Assembly (NCBI GenBank): GCA_016295355.1
Contig: JAEDLK010000007.1
Location: 1 to 61,731, forward strand
From: Clostridiaceae bacterium
GTDB taxonomy: Bacteria > Bacillota > Clostridia > Oscillospirales > Acutalibacteraceae
Direction of reading: 5' to 3'
Length of the DNA stretch: 61,731 bases
Made by a program: the position numbers and the translations under genes. This document shows positions 48,205-56,627 of the stretch, piece by piece (position 1 is the stretch's first letter; each line of letters opens with the position of its first letter). The notes under the pieces are model-generated. The model ran no database searches. It had not been told where the DNA came from and worked only from the letters and a program-made list of their open reading frames with translations.

Positions 48205-50514
48205 TTACGGCGACTCAGATGACGGCTGTTGTGTGCCGGTTTCGGCACTGCTCTCGCTCTGTGTTTCGCTCTCTTCACTCTCTTCGGGTTTCTCCGGTTC
48301 GGGCGGCGGTGCTATAGAGATCGTTACATTGGTCTTACCTTGAACGATACCGCTTTCACCGGTCATGGTTTCGCTGCCACCCGAAACAGGGGCCAAAATA
48401 TTGCCGCCATGCACCGAACAAACCGGCAAATAACTGTTTTTATAATAGCCGAGTGCTACATGAGGACAATTCTTGGTTGCCACAAGGCCGGTTTCACGGC
48501 AGTAATACCGACAGCTTGCATAAATACTGTCCTCAAACTGCTTGACCTCCAGTCCCTTATGGGCCTCGCTCATAACAGCACCCCACATTTTTTGGGCAAT
48601 AACGGCCGACGGAATGGTTTCGTTCTGGTCGTATCCGCACCAACAGGACGCCACATAATACGGAGAACCGCCGACAAACCACAGGTCGTTGGTGGCATCG
48701 GATGTACCGGTCTTGGCGTAGATCTTCATATTGGGAATATAGCCCCTGGCTCCGGCACCGGTACCGTTTGCCCCATACACAACCGTCTGCAACATATGGT
48801 TCATAACAGTGGCGGTATCCGGACCTATGGCCTGCTCGCCGACCCCGCTGTATTCCAGTACCTTATTGCCCTTACTGTCGGTAACATAGTAGTAGGTAGT
48901 TGGTTTATAAAACTTACCTTGATTCCCGAAAATAGCAAAGGCTGCGGCCGATTCGGTGGTGTTAAGACCGCCGTTTGTACCGCCCATGCCGAGCGGCGCC
49001 AAGTTAGAATCAGCGGCATTCAGTGTGGTAATCCCCAATGAATCGCACAAAAAACGATACGAAAACTGCGGTGTCATTTCATTGACCAAGTAAACGGGAA
49101 TGGTGTTAACCGACCGCTCCAAGGCATACTGAATGGTGATATTGCCCCAAAAACCGCCGTACCAGTTTTTCGGATACCAGTTTCCGTAAGTGGTGTATTT
49201 ATCCTGCACTAAGGTAGAATAGGTAATCAAATTCGTGTCGATAGCCGGTGCATAGGCCGAAATAGGCTTCATGGTAGAGCCCGGTTGACGAGCTGACATG
49301 GTGGCTCGATTAAATCCACGATTGCCTTCCTTCTGACCAATACCGCCTTCCATGGCCACAATATGACCGGCATAATCCATCACCGTAATGGCGCCCTGCA
49401 TGGTCGCACCGTCCTTGGCCTTTAGGCCATAAGCCTTTGAGTTGGTGAACACGCTGTCGGCAATACTCTGAATCTGCGGGTTCATGGTAGAATAAATCTG
49501 ATACCCTCCGTTATAGAACATCATCTCGGCGTCGGCCTTTTCATAATGGTAGGTATCTATTAACCCCTTGACCACATCGTCAATCAAAGCATCGACGAAA
49601 TAGGAGTTTGTTTCAAGTTCGTTCAGATTAGCCGGATCAGCAACAATGGTGATTTCCTCCGCCATGGCCTCATCGTACTGCTCTTTTGTGATGTAACCCT
49701 GGTCGAGCATTTGCTCAAGAACAATCTTTCTTCTGCGTTCATTGTTCTCGGGATAAATGTCCGGGCGGAAGGATTCAGGATTCTTGGTGATGCTGGCAAG
49801 CGAGGCACACTCTGCCAAGGATAAGTCGCAAGCCGATTTATTGAAATAGAAGTTGGAGGCCACCTCCACGCCGGAAATACCGTTGGCCATAGACACTACA
49901 TTCAAATAGCATTCCAAAATGGTGTCCTTTGACTCGTTGATTTCCAACTCTCTGGCACGCATGATTTCACGCACCTTACGCTTCCAATCCTGTTGCTTAT
50001 CGCCGGTTAGGTTCTTTACCAACTGCTGAGTAATGGTGGAACCGCCTTGGTTGGACGAATAGAAATGAAAAAACATATTGGCAAAAGCCGAAAAGGTCCG
50101 TTTCCAGTCCACACCGCCATGGGAATAAAACCGCTTATCCTCAATGGCAATAAAGGCGTTTTGCAGGTTTTTAGGCATTTCCTCCAGCGGAATCCAAATA
50201 CGATTTTCACTGCCGTGCAGGCGTTGGTACTCTTGCCAGTCGCCCTCTTTGTTTTGCACAAAAATCGTGGTTGTGCCATTGAGCTTGTATTCTTCCAAAT
50301 CAATGCCCATATCACGATCAATAAAATTGAACACGTACACTAAAAATCCGCCGACAATCAGGCAAACACAAATAATGCCGACCATGCAGACCGCCAAAAC
50401 CGTACGAATGATTCTTTCCTTTTTGGTTCTGTCAATCTTACTTTTTTTATGATCCGGCTTCTTTTTCCGGCGGTAACTGTTCAGATCAAGCTGTTCCTCC
50501 GGTTTTCCTTCCAT
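48205..50514 (-). CDS. Class A penicillin-binding protein (PBP1a-type)
   Basis: A 769-residue bifunctional enzyme. A basic cytoplasmic N-terminus (about 1-30) precedes one membrane helix (about 35-60). The glycosyltransferase domain has AIEDKRFYSHGGVDW and GGSTITQQLVKN; the transpeptidase domain has STMK (SxxK), SVN and KTG (YAKTGTSD). The last 90 residues are rich in Ser, Glu, Pro and Thr and are probably an unstructured tail. It polymerises and crosslinks peptidoglycan outside the membrane. It lies 40 bp upstream of the MntR-like gene. Confidence 0.94.
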   Translation of the reverse strand: MEGKPEEQLDLNSYRRKKKPDHKKSKIDRTKKERIIRTVLAVCMVGIICVCLIVGGFLVYVFNFIDRDMGIDLEEYKLNGTTTIFVQNKEGDWQEYQRLHGSENRIWIPLEEMPKNLQNAFIAIEDKRFYSHGGVDWKRTFSAFANMFFHFYSSNQGGSTITQQLVKNLTGDKQQDWKRKVREIMRARELEINESKDTILECYLNVVSMANGISGVEVASNFYFNKSACDLSLAECASLASITKNPESFRPDIYPENNERRRKIVLEQMLDQGYITKEQYDEAMAEEITIVADPANLNELETNSYFVDALIDDVVKGLIDTYHYEKADAEMMFYNGGYQIYSTMNPQIQSIADSVFTNSKAYGLKAKDGATMQGAITVMDYAGHIVAMEGGIGQKEGNRGFNRATMSARQPGSTMKPISAYAPAIDTNLITYSTLVQDKYTTYGNWYPKNWYGGFWGNITIQYALERSVNTIPVYLVNEMTPQFSYRFLCDSLGITTLNAADSNLAPLGMGGTNGGLNTTESAAAFAIFGNQGKFYKPTTYYYVTDSKGNKVLEYSGVGEQAIGPDTATVMNHMLQTVVYGANGTGAGARGYIPNMKIYAKTGTSDATNDLWFVGGSPYYVASCWCGYDQNETIPSAVIAQKMWGAVMSEAHKGLEVKQFEDSIYASCRYYCRETGLVATKNCPHVALGYYKNSYLPVCSVHGGNILAPVSGGSETMTGESGIVQGKTNVTISIAPPPEPEKPEESEESETQSESSAETGTQQPSSESP

Positions 50515-50600
50515 GCTTCGCTTCCTCCTTTACGGTACGCCACCCCTGTGACGCCCGGTGCGGTCAAAAGTGTTTCAGCGTTTTTACACCGAACATTAGA

Positions 50601-50619
50601 ATAATACATATTGTATTAT
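50601..50619. repeat. 19-bp palindrome at the PBP promoter
   Basis: ATAATACA-TAT-TGTATTAT, perfect 8-bp arms. It overlaps a TATAAT on the minus strand (50615-50620) upstream of the PBP gene, so it could be an operator. Confidence 0.45.
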
Positions 50620-50710
50620 AGCACAAAAACGCAAAAAGTGTATTACAATTTTTTAATAATTCCCGGCACAACGCACATACTACCGAAAAAAAGCACAAAG
50701 AGGTTGTCGC

Positions 50711-51007
50711 ATGATAACACGAAAACGAATTTTGATTTTTGCCGTTTGTTTGACGGTTCTTACCGTGGCCGCCAGTCTTATCACCGTCAGTGCCGTGCGT
50801 AAATCGGGCCATTCTTCAATGGAGCTGAAGAGCTACGGCGACCATGTTGCCCTCTATATTGACGGTCGGCCTGACACAGTCTACAGGGACATTGATCTGT
50901 CACTTTTGACCGACTATGACCGCTATTTATTACGCAACGGCATCGAAATAAGCAACAAAGAGCAATTAAAGGACTTATTGGAGGATTATGATGCCTTTTT
51001 GGAATAA
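50711..51007 (+). CDS. Small secreted protein, BofC C-terminal-like
   Basis: A 98-residue protein with an N-terminal membrane segment (about 6-26) and a compact exported domain: YGDHVALYIDGRPDTVYRDI, LLRNGIEISNKEQLKDLLED. The IEI-x-N-KEQL-x-DLLED end resembles the C-terminal domain of BofC, the forespore inhibitor of SpoIVB in Bacillus; the match is weak and the N-terminal BofC domain is missing. If true it would be another sporulation checkpoint protein. AGAGGTTG precedes the ATG. Confidence 0.5.
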   Translation: MITRKRILIFAVCLTVLTVAASLITVSAVRKSGHSSMELKSYGDHVALYIDGRPDTVYRDIDLSLLTDYDRYLLRNGIEISNKEQLKDLLEDYDAFLE

Positions 51008-51021
51008 TCCCGTCAAACGAC

Positions 51022-51050
51022 TTGAAAAGCGCGGAAATTCCTATTATAAT
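51022..51050 (+). promoter_or_regulatory. Sigma-A promoter of the DUF4364 gene
   Basis: TTGAAA (51022-51027), 17 bp, TATAAT (51045-51050); AGGAGG ribosome site follows. Confidence 0.7.
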
Positions 51051-51082
51051 AGTAGTCAGATTAGACTATTAGGAGGATTTTT

Positions 51083-51637
51083 ATGGAAAAGGATGCTGTT
51101 TCTGCCGGTTTCGGCAGTCTGGTCAGCTCTTCGGAAATTAAAATACTGTTATGCTATATATTAAAAACCGTTGACACTCCCGTCCCCGGTCAACAGCTTG
51201 CCAACGCTTTTCATAGAGAGGGCATCGCCAACTATTTCGAGGTCATGGATGCTTTGCAAGCGTTGCAAAAGGCCGGCAATGTGGAATACTTCAGCGAAAA
51301 TGACACCTATTTGGTTTCCAGAGAAGGAGCCGAGGCAGCCGAAACGCTCAAAAAGAGTCTGCCGTTTACCATCCGGCAACGAGCCTATGCTCTGACCGCT
51401 CGGTTATTGGCACACAATCGTCACACAGAGGAAACAGATGTAACCGTCACCAACGAGGACGGACAAATGTATATCACCTGTTCTTTGCCCGAAGGTAACC
51501 GTGTTCCCATGAGCTTTAAGCTGATGGTTGGGGATGAGATTCAGGCGCAGTATATTCGCGAACGCTTTTTAGAGGATCCGGCCGGTATTTATAACGGACT
51601 GGTAGATCTTTTGGTCGGCCGTCCCAACAAGAAATAA
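51083..51637 (+). CDS. DUF4364 family protein
   Basis: A 184-residue soluble protein. The first half looks like a winged helix (SSEIKILLCYILKTVDTPVP, FEVMDALQALQKAGNVEYF, YLVSREGAEAAETL), the second a beta-rich sensor-like domain. DUF4364 is a clostridial family without a known role; the winged helix suggests DNA binding. Single gene with its own promoter and a bidirectional terminator. Confidence 0.8.
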   Translation: MEKDAVSAGFGSLVSSSEIKILLCYILKTVDTPVPGQQLANAFHREGIANYFEVMDALQALQKAGNVEYFSENDTYLVSREGAEAAETLKKSLPFTIRQRAYALTARLLAHNRHTEETDVTVTNEDGQMYITCSLPEGNRVPMSFKLMVGDEIQAQYIRERFLEDPAGIYNGLVDLLVGRPNKK

Positions 51638-51640
51638 GAT

Positions 51641-51676
51641 AAGAGGCTGTAATCCCATAGGTTTACAGCCTCTTGT
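51641..51676. terminator. Bidirectional terminator
   Basis: AAGAGGCTGTAA and TTACAGCCTCTT arms (51641-51674) between DUF4364 and the histidine phosphatase gene. Confidence 0.75.
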
Positions 51677-52315
51677 TTACTTAGATGTAATCGTGGAGAA
51701 CAAATTACCTAAAAAGGCACCCTCGCCGTATTGCTTTAGCGTAAAGCGGCCATCCTCATACAAAACCGTTGTCACGGTGGCATTACCCGCCCATGACAGC
51801 CGTTGCATTTCCCCCACAGGGTCATCGGCCAACAGTCCGCAAAAGCAACGAATGGCCATACCGTGCGAGCCGATGCAAACCGTCTTGCCCTCATATTGTT
51901 GGGCAAACTGCTCCATACGGTTTTTCATGCGTTCAAAAACCGCGGTCACCGTTTCCCCGCCGGGAAAATCAACACGGGCAATCTGTTCCTGCCACAAAAG
52001 GCATTCTTTCGGATAAAGAGATTGAAGGGTGTCCCAGTTCCGGCCTTCCCAGCTGCCGAAGTTCATTTCCCGAAAAGCCACATCGGGAATCACCGGCTTA
52101 TGATGAGGCTTTGCCACAATTTGAACCGTTTCAAAGGCTCGACTCAAATCACTGGCATAAAAGGCTTCAATGGGTCGATCAGCCAAATAATCAGCCGTTA
52201 GGGCGGCCTGCTTGCGCCCTTGATCAGATAAGGGAGAATCGGTTTGTCCGCAAAACTTTCCCTGACCGTTGGCCTCACTCTTTCCGTGGCGAACCAAGTA
52301 AAATGTTGTTTTCAT
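51677..52315 (-). CDS. Histidine phosphatase family protein
   Basis: A 212-residue member of the phosphoglycerate mutase-like group. The catalytic RHG is in LVRHGKSEANGQGKF and the second histidine in CIGSHGMAIRC. Substrates of such proteins range from 2-phosphoglycerate derivatives to nucleotides, so the substrate is open. Its ATG overlaps the murC stop by four bases (ATGA), so the two are translated together. Confidence 0.85.
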   Translation of the reverse strand: MKTTFYLVRHGKSEANGQGKFCGQTDSPLSDQGRKQAALTADYLADRPIEAFYASDLSRAFETVQIVAKPHHKPVIPDVAFREMNFGSWEGRNWDTLQSLYPKECLLWQEQIARVDFPGGETVTAVFERMKNRMEQFAQQYEGKTVCIGSHGMAIRCFCGLLADDPVGEMQRLSWAGNATVTTVLYEDGRFTLKQYGEGAFLGNLFSTITSK

Positions 52316-53688
52316 ACTTTTCTTCTTTCCAAAATATGGCCGACCTTATAAATGTCGCCGCCACCCATGGTGATAACCAAATCACCTTTCTCATATCGTT
52401 CTTCAATCATATCGGCAATGTGTTCAAAGCCGTCAACTACCACTGCATTCGGCAATTTTTCTGCCAAATCAGCCGAATCAACACCGTAAGTATTCACCTC
52501 GCGAGAGCCCATGATGGGCGTCAAAATCACCTCATCGGCAAGTTTTAAGGCTTCCGCAAAATCGTCAAATAGTAACGCCGTTCTTGAAAAGGTAAAGGGC
52601 TGAAATATGCAAACCACCCGTTTGTAGTCCAATTCTTTGGCGGCCGATAGAGTCGCCTTTATTTCGGTCGGATGATGGGCATAATCGTCCGCCCACTCAA
52701 AGCCCTTACCGAAGGTTCCCTTGAATTCAAAGCGTCGACCGGCACCGGTAAAGCCGGCCACTGCCTCACAAATCCCCTTGGGTGACACACCCATTTCATA
52801 ACAAACCGCAAAGGAAGCCAGTCCGTTCATGATATTATGACGGCCGGGGATCTGCATTTCCATTCGGCAGAGCTTCTCCCCTTTGTGCATCACATCAAAG
52901 GCATAACCTTTCTTACCCACGCAAACGGCCTGTGCATAATAATCGTTGTCCGGCGTCATGCCGAACCGCACCATGCGTGCCTTGGTATCACCGGCCGCCC
53001 TAACAGCCAAAGCATCATCGCCGTTGACATAGGCCACCCGGCTCATGGAGACAAAGCGATGGAAGGAATAAACCAGATTATCCATAGTCTTAAAATAGTC
53101 TAAATGGTCGTTATCAATGTTGAGTAAAACCGCCACATCGGGAGACATCTGCAAAAAGGTGTCCACAAACTCGCAGGATTCACACACCATGTTTTCGGTT
53201 TGTCCCACACGGCCGTTGGACTGAATGAGCGGCAACAGACCGCCGATCACAGCGGTAGGATCCATCTTGTTTAACAGAAGAATTTGTGTTATCATAGACG
53301 TAACGGTGGTTTTTCCGTGGGTACCGCAAACACCGATGACGTTATCATACAGCCGTGTAAGCACCCCCAACAGGTGAGAGCGTTCCATAGTGGGAATGCC
53401 TTTTTCCCGTGCGGCCACCAGTTCCGGGTTGTCCTCGGCAATGGCGGCAGAATAAACCACAAGTTGGGCATCCCCGATATTCTCCGGCCGTTGACCCATG
53501 GCCACCGGAATACCCAGTGCCTTCACCCTGCTTAACGGGTCACTCTCATTATTATCCGAACCGCTCAAAGCGTATCCCTTGGCGTGCAATATTTCAGCCA
53601 GAGGACACATACCCGAACCGCCGATACCGATCATATGAATGCGTTTCACCTGACGCAGAATCAGGTCTTCATCTCTTAAGTTTTTCAT
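52312..53688 (-). CDS. murC: UDP-N-acetylmuramate--L-alanine ligase
   Basis: A 458-residue Mur ligase: the N-terminal UDP-binding domain (HMIGIGGSGMCPLAEIL), the ATP-binding loop VCGTHGKTTVTSMI, and the C-terminal domain containing DDYAHHPTEIKATL. It adds L-alanine to UDP-MurNAc, the first step of the stem peptide. The ATG at 53688 has GAGG 8 bases upstream. Confidence 0.96.
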   Translation of the reverse strand: MKNLRDEDLILRQVKRIHMIGIGGSGMCPLAEILHAKGYALSGSDNNESDPLSRVKALGIPVAMGQRPENIGDAQLVVYSAAIAEDNPELVAAREKGIPTMERSHLLGVLTRLYDNVIGVCGTHGKTTVTSMITQILLLNKMDPTAVIGGLLPLIQSNGRVGQTENMVCESCEFVDTFLQMSPDVAVLLNIDNDHLDYFKTMDNLVYSFHRFVSMSRVAYVNGDDALAVRAAGDTKARMVRFGMTPDNDYYAQAVCVGKKGYAFDVMHKGEKLCRMEMQIPGRHNIMNGLASFAVCYEMGVSPKGICEAVAGFTGAGRRFEFKGTFGKGFEWADDYAHHPTEIKATLSAAKELDYKRVVCIFQPFTFSRTALLFDDFAEALKLADEVILTPIMGSREVNTYGVDSADLAEKLPNAVVVDGFEHIADMIEERYEKGDLVITMGGGDIYKVGHILERRKV

Positions 53689-53777
53689 TGTCAAGCCTCA
53701 CCTTTTTATAGCCTTTCTTCTATTATATTGCATTTCATGTCAAAAATAAACAGGAAATTTACCATAGGGAGAAAATG

Positions 53778-54947
53778 ATGGATTTTTGCCTACCCTCTTA
53801 TGTCACCGATACGCTCAATCGGTTAGAGCAACACGGTTTTGAAGCGTACTGCGTCGGCGGTTGCGTGCGAGATACTCTTTTGGGGCTGGTGCCGCATGAT
53901 TATGACATTGCCACGGCCGCCAAACCCGAAGACTGTCATGCTCTGTTCGATCACACCGTTGATACCGGCGTAAAGCACGGCACTGTGACGGTGGTGTGCG
54001 ACGGACACAACCTGGAAATCACCACCTACCGCACCGACGGACAGTATTCCGACCACCGTAAGCCCGACAGCGTGGTCTTTGTCACATCCCTTCGGGACGA
54101 CTTGGCCCGGCGCGACTTTACCGTCAACGCTATGGCCTATCATCCGATTCGGGGGCTTTTTGATCCGTTTGACGGCAAAACCGACCTTAAGAACCGTGTT
54201 CTGCGAGCCGTAGGCAATCCGTCGGTGCGGTTTCACGAGGATGCCTTGCGTATATTAAGGCTGTTTCGTTTTGCTTGTCGCTTTAACATGACGGCCGATC
54301 CGGCCACCCTGTCGGCCGCTCTTCAAAAGGTCGAAGCGCTTTCCCTTGTCAGTGTCGAACGCATTGAAAAAGAACTCATCGACCTACTGCTGACCGATCA
54401 CCCCCATCAAGCCGACCCGTTATTTCAGGGGATTGGCCTATCCTTTTTGGGGCTTCATCCGATTCACGACAGCCTTTCTTCTCTGGCTGCACTGCCAAAA
54501 GACAGGGTGTTACGATTTTGTGCCTTTTGCCGACTCACCGATACAAACCCGAAAGCGCTGGCTGTACGCCTAAAAAGTGATAAAAATTTACGGGATGGTG
54601 CCGACAACTGCGAGCAGGCCTATCTTGCCCTTTTGTCCGAGTCGGTTTGCCTAAAGGAACTGCTGTACCGTTACGGGGAACCGGCCGTCCGGCGTGCTTT
54701 ACTCTTGGCAAAACAAAGCACTAATGCTCTTGATGACATTCTTGCCAAAAAAGAGCCCTACAAAACAGAGCATTTATGTTTGTCCGGTCGTGACTGCCAT
54801 GCCGTCGGGCTAACCGGCGAAGCTATCGGAAAAGCGTTGTACGCTTTACTGACGTTTGTATGGCAAGACCCCGCCTTGAACTGCCCGAAGCGTTTGTTGC
54901 CGTTACTGACCGAAATAGCCGATTCACAAAAGCCCCTCCATTACTAA
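53778..54947 (+). CDS. cca: CCA tRNA nucleotidyltransferase
   Basis: A 389-residue enzyme of class II. The nucleotidyltransferase motif is CVGGCVRDTLLGLVPHDYDI with the catalytic aspartates D-Y-D, followed by ARRDFTVNAMAY and the RNA-binding block RFHEDALRILRLFRFACRF. It adds CCA to tRNA 3' ends. The C-terminal third is less conserved. Two ATG codons lie side by side; the second (53778) is better spaced from AGGGAG. Confidence 0.92.
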   Translation: MDFCLPSYVTDTLNRLEQHGFEAYCVGGCVRDTLLGLVPHDYDIATAAKPEDCHALFDHTVDTGVKHGTVTVVCDGHNLEITTYRTDGQYSDHRKPDSVVFVTSLRDDLARRDFTVNAMAYHPIRGLFDPFDGKTDLKNRVLRAVGNPSVRFHEDALRILRLFRFACRFNMTADPATLSAALQKVEALSLVSVERIEKELIDLLLTDHPHQADPLFQGIGLSFLGLHPIHDSLSSLAALPKDRVLRFCAFCRLTDTNPKALAVRLKSDKNLRDGADNCEQAYLALLSESVCLKELLYRYGEPAVRRALLLAKQSTNALDDILAKKEPYKTEHLCLSGRDCHAVGLTGEAIGKALYALLTFVWQDPALNCPKRLLPLLTEIADSQKPLHY

Positions 54948-55029
54948 CAAAGCCTTTTCTGAGGCTCTGCTCTTTTACCCCACAACTTACAAAAGTAAGG
55001 TAAATCGAACGGTTGAAACCGGCGATAGC

Positions 55030-55056
55030 ACAAATTTAATATTCAGTCATAGAATG
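55030..55056 (+). promoter_or_regulatory. Candidate sigma-K promoter of spoVFA
   Basis: AC (55030-55031), exactly 16 bp, then CATAGAATG (55048-55056), one base from the sigma-K form CATANNNTA. It lies about 80 bases before the spoVFA start. A GCATG/CATGC hairpin follows. Confidence 0.5.
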
Positions 55057-55134
55057 ATAGTGAATCCCGCATGGTATCATGCGTCTGTATCCGCTTTGGT
55101 TCTATGGCTTTTATTATTTAGGGAGGAATCGCCC

Positions 55135-55920
55135 ATGAAGTTGGTCATCGTCGGCACCGACCGAAGACTGTCCTTTGCGGCGCAACGACTGCGCCAAAAA
55201 GGTATAACCGTTGACTCTTATTTTCATACAAAAGACTGTCTTGCCTCTGCCGATGCGGTTTTATTACCCTTTCCCGTCAGTCGCGACGGGATCACTCTGA
55301 ACGCACCCGGTGAAACAGCCATTCCGCTTACAGAGCTGCAAGCGGCCCTCCCGCCGTCGGCTCTCATCATGGGCGGTGCTTGGCCGGATATGCCGATTGT
55401 GGATTTGACCAAGAGAGATGATTTTGCCCTCTTAAATGCCATTCCAACCGCCGAGGGTGCTTTGTCCTTGGCTATAGAGAACACTGATCTCTCCTTATTT
55501 GACAGCAAGATTTTGGTGACGGGTTTCGGTCGAGTGGCACGAATCCTTGTTGATCGGTTAGCGGGGCTTTGCCCCCATGTAACCGTGGCCGCCCGAAAAA
55601 GCAGTGACCGAGCCGAGATTACCGCCTTAGGGCTGTGCGCCGTGTCAACCGATGAACTATCAAAAATCATCGGTGACTGCGATTTGGCATTCAACACGGT
55701 TCCCTATCCTCTGTTTACCGATGATGTTCTAAAAAAGGCCAACCGGCAAACGCTGTTTATTGAGTTAGCCTCTCAGGATGCCGGCTTTACAAAATGTAAT
55801 CAGCAAAACATTCGACTGCTCTGTGCCCCCGGATTGCCCGGTAAGACGGCCTGTCGGTCGGCCGGTTACGCTTTAGCCGATACGGTTCTGACGGTACTAC
55901 GGGATCATCACATTGATTAA
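55135..55920 (+). CDS. spoVFA: Dipicolinate synthase subunit A
   Basis: A 261-residue protein with a Rossmann-like NAD(P)-binding C-terminal half (KILVTGFGRVARILVDRL) and the DpsA-type N-terminus KLVIVGTDRRLSFAAQRLRQ. With subunit B it makes dipicolinic acid from the lysine pathway intermediate, for storage in the spore core. The ATG at 55135 has GGGAGG upstream. It is the first gene of the spoVF operon, with a sigma-K-like promoter, as known in Bacillus. Confidence 0.92.
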   Translation: MKLVIVGTDRRLSFAAQRLRQKGITVDSYFHTKDCLASADAVLLPFPVSRDGITLNAPGETAIPLTELQAALPPSALIMGGAWPDMPIVDLTKRDDFALLNAIPTAEGALSLAIENTDLSLFDSKILVTGFGRVARILVDRLAGLCPHVTVAARKSSDRAEITALGLCAVSTDELSKIIGDCDLAFNTVPYPLFTDDVLKKANRQTLFIELASQDAGFTKCNQQNIRLLCAPGLPGKTACRSAGYALADTVLTVLRDHHID

Positions 55921-55930
55921 GGAGATAATT

Positions 55931-56515
55931 ATGAAAGGACTCACCGTCGGATACGCCATGTGCGGCTCCTTTTGCACCATGGCGGATTCGCTGAAACAGT
56001 TGGAGCATCTGTGCGATCTCGGGGCCGATGTCCTTCCCATTTTTTCTGAAATTGTTTATTCAGCCGACACCCGCTTTACCGAGCATGAAAAGTTAAAGGA
56101 GCAGGTCGAAGCCCTAACCGGAAAAAGCATTGTTCATACCATTGTACAGGCTGAACCCATTGGTCCCAAAGGACTGTTAGATCTACTGATCGTCGCGCCC
56201 TGCACCGGCAACACCATTGCCAAAATTGCCGCCGGCATGACCGATTCCTGCGTTGCTATGGCGGTTAAGGCGCATTTGCGCAACAACCGACCGGTTGTAC
56301 TGGGCATTGCCACCAACGATGCTCTCTCGGCATCGGCACGCAACATCGGTACCCTTCTCAACACACGCAACATCTACTTCGTCCCGTTTGGGCAGGACAA
56401 CGCATACAAAAAGCCAACCTCAGCCATCTGCGATTTTTCAAAGCTAATAGATACTGCTATAGAGGCTCTGAACGGCAAACAGCTTCAACCGCTACTATTG
56501 ACTAAAAACGCATAA
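55931..56515 (+). CDS. spoVFB: Dipicolinate synthase subunit B
   Basis: A 194-residue flavoprotein-like protein (TVGYAMCGSFCTMADSLKQL at the N-terminus, LLIVAPCTGNTIAKIAAGMT and VLGIATNDALSASARNIG later). It is the partner of SpoVFA in dipicolinate synthesis. It follows 10 bp after spoVFA; the ATG at 55931 has AAGGAG 8 bases upstream. Confidence 0.93.
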   Translation: MKGLTVGYAMCGSFCTMADSLKQLEHLCDLGADVLPIFSEIVYSADTRFTEHEKLKEQVEALTGKSIVHTIVQAEPIGPKGLLDLLIVAPCTGNTIAKIAAGMTDSCVAMAVKAHLRNNRPVVLGIATNDALSASARNIGTLLNTRNIYFVPFGQDNAYKKPTSAICDFSKLIDTAIEALNGKQLQPLLLTKNA

Positions 56516-56584
56516 GACCGTATTTCAGTCATAATCATAACCACACGGGTGATTTGCGTAAGAGCTATAAGCCTATATAAATAT

Positions 56585-56627
56585 AAAACATCCCGGAAAG
56601 GCAGCGGTCTTTCCGGGATGTTTTTAT
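56585..56627. terminator. Bidirectional terminator between spoVFB and ftsH
   Basis: CATCCCGGAAAG and CTTTCCGGGATG arms (56589-56620) with T-runs on both strands. Confidence 0.85.
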
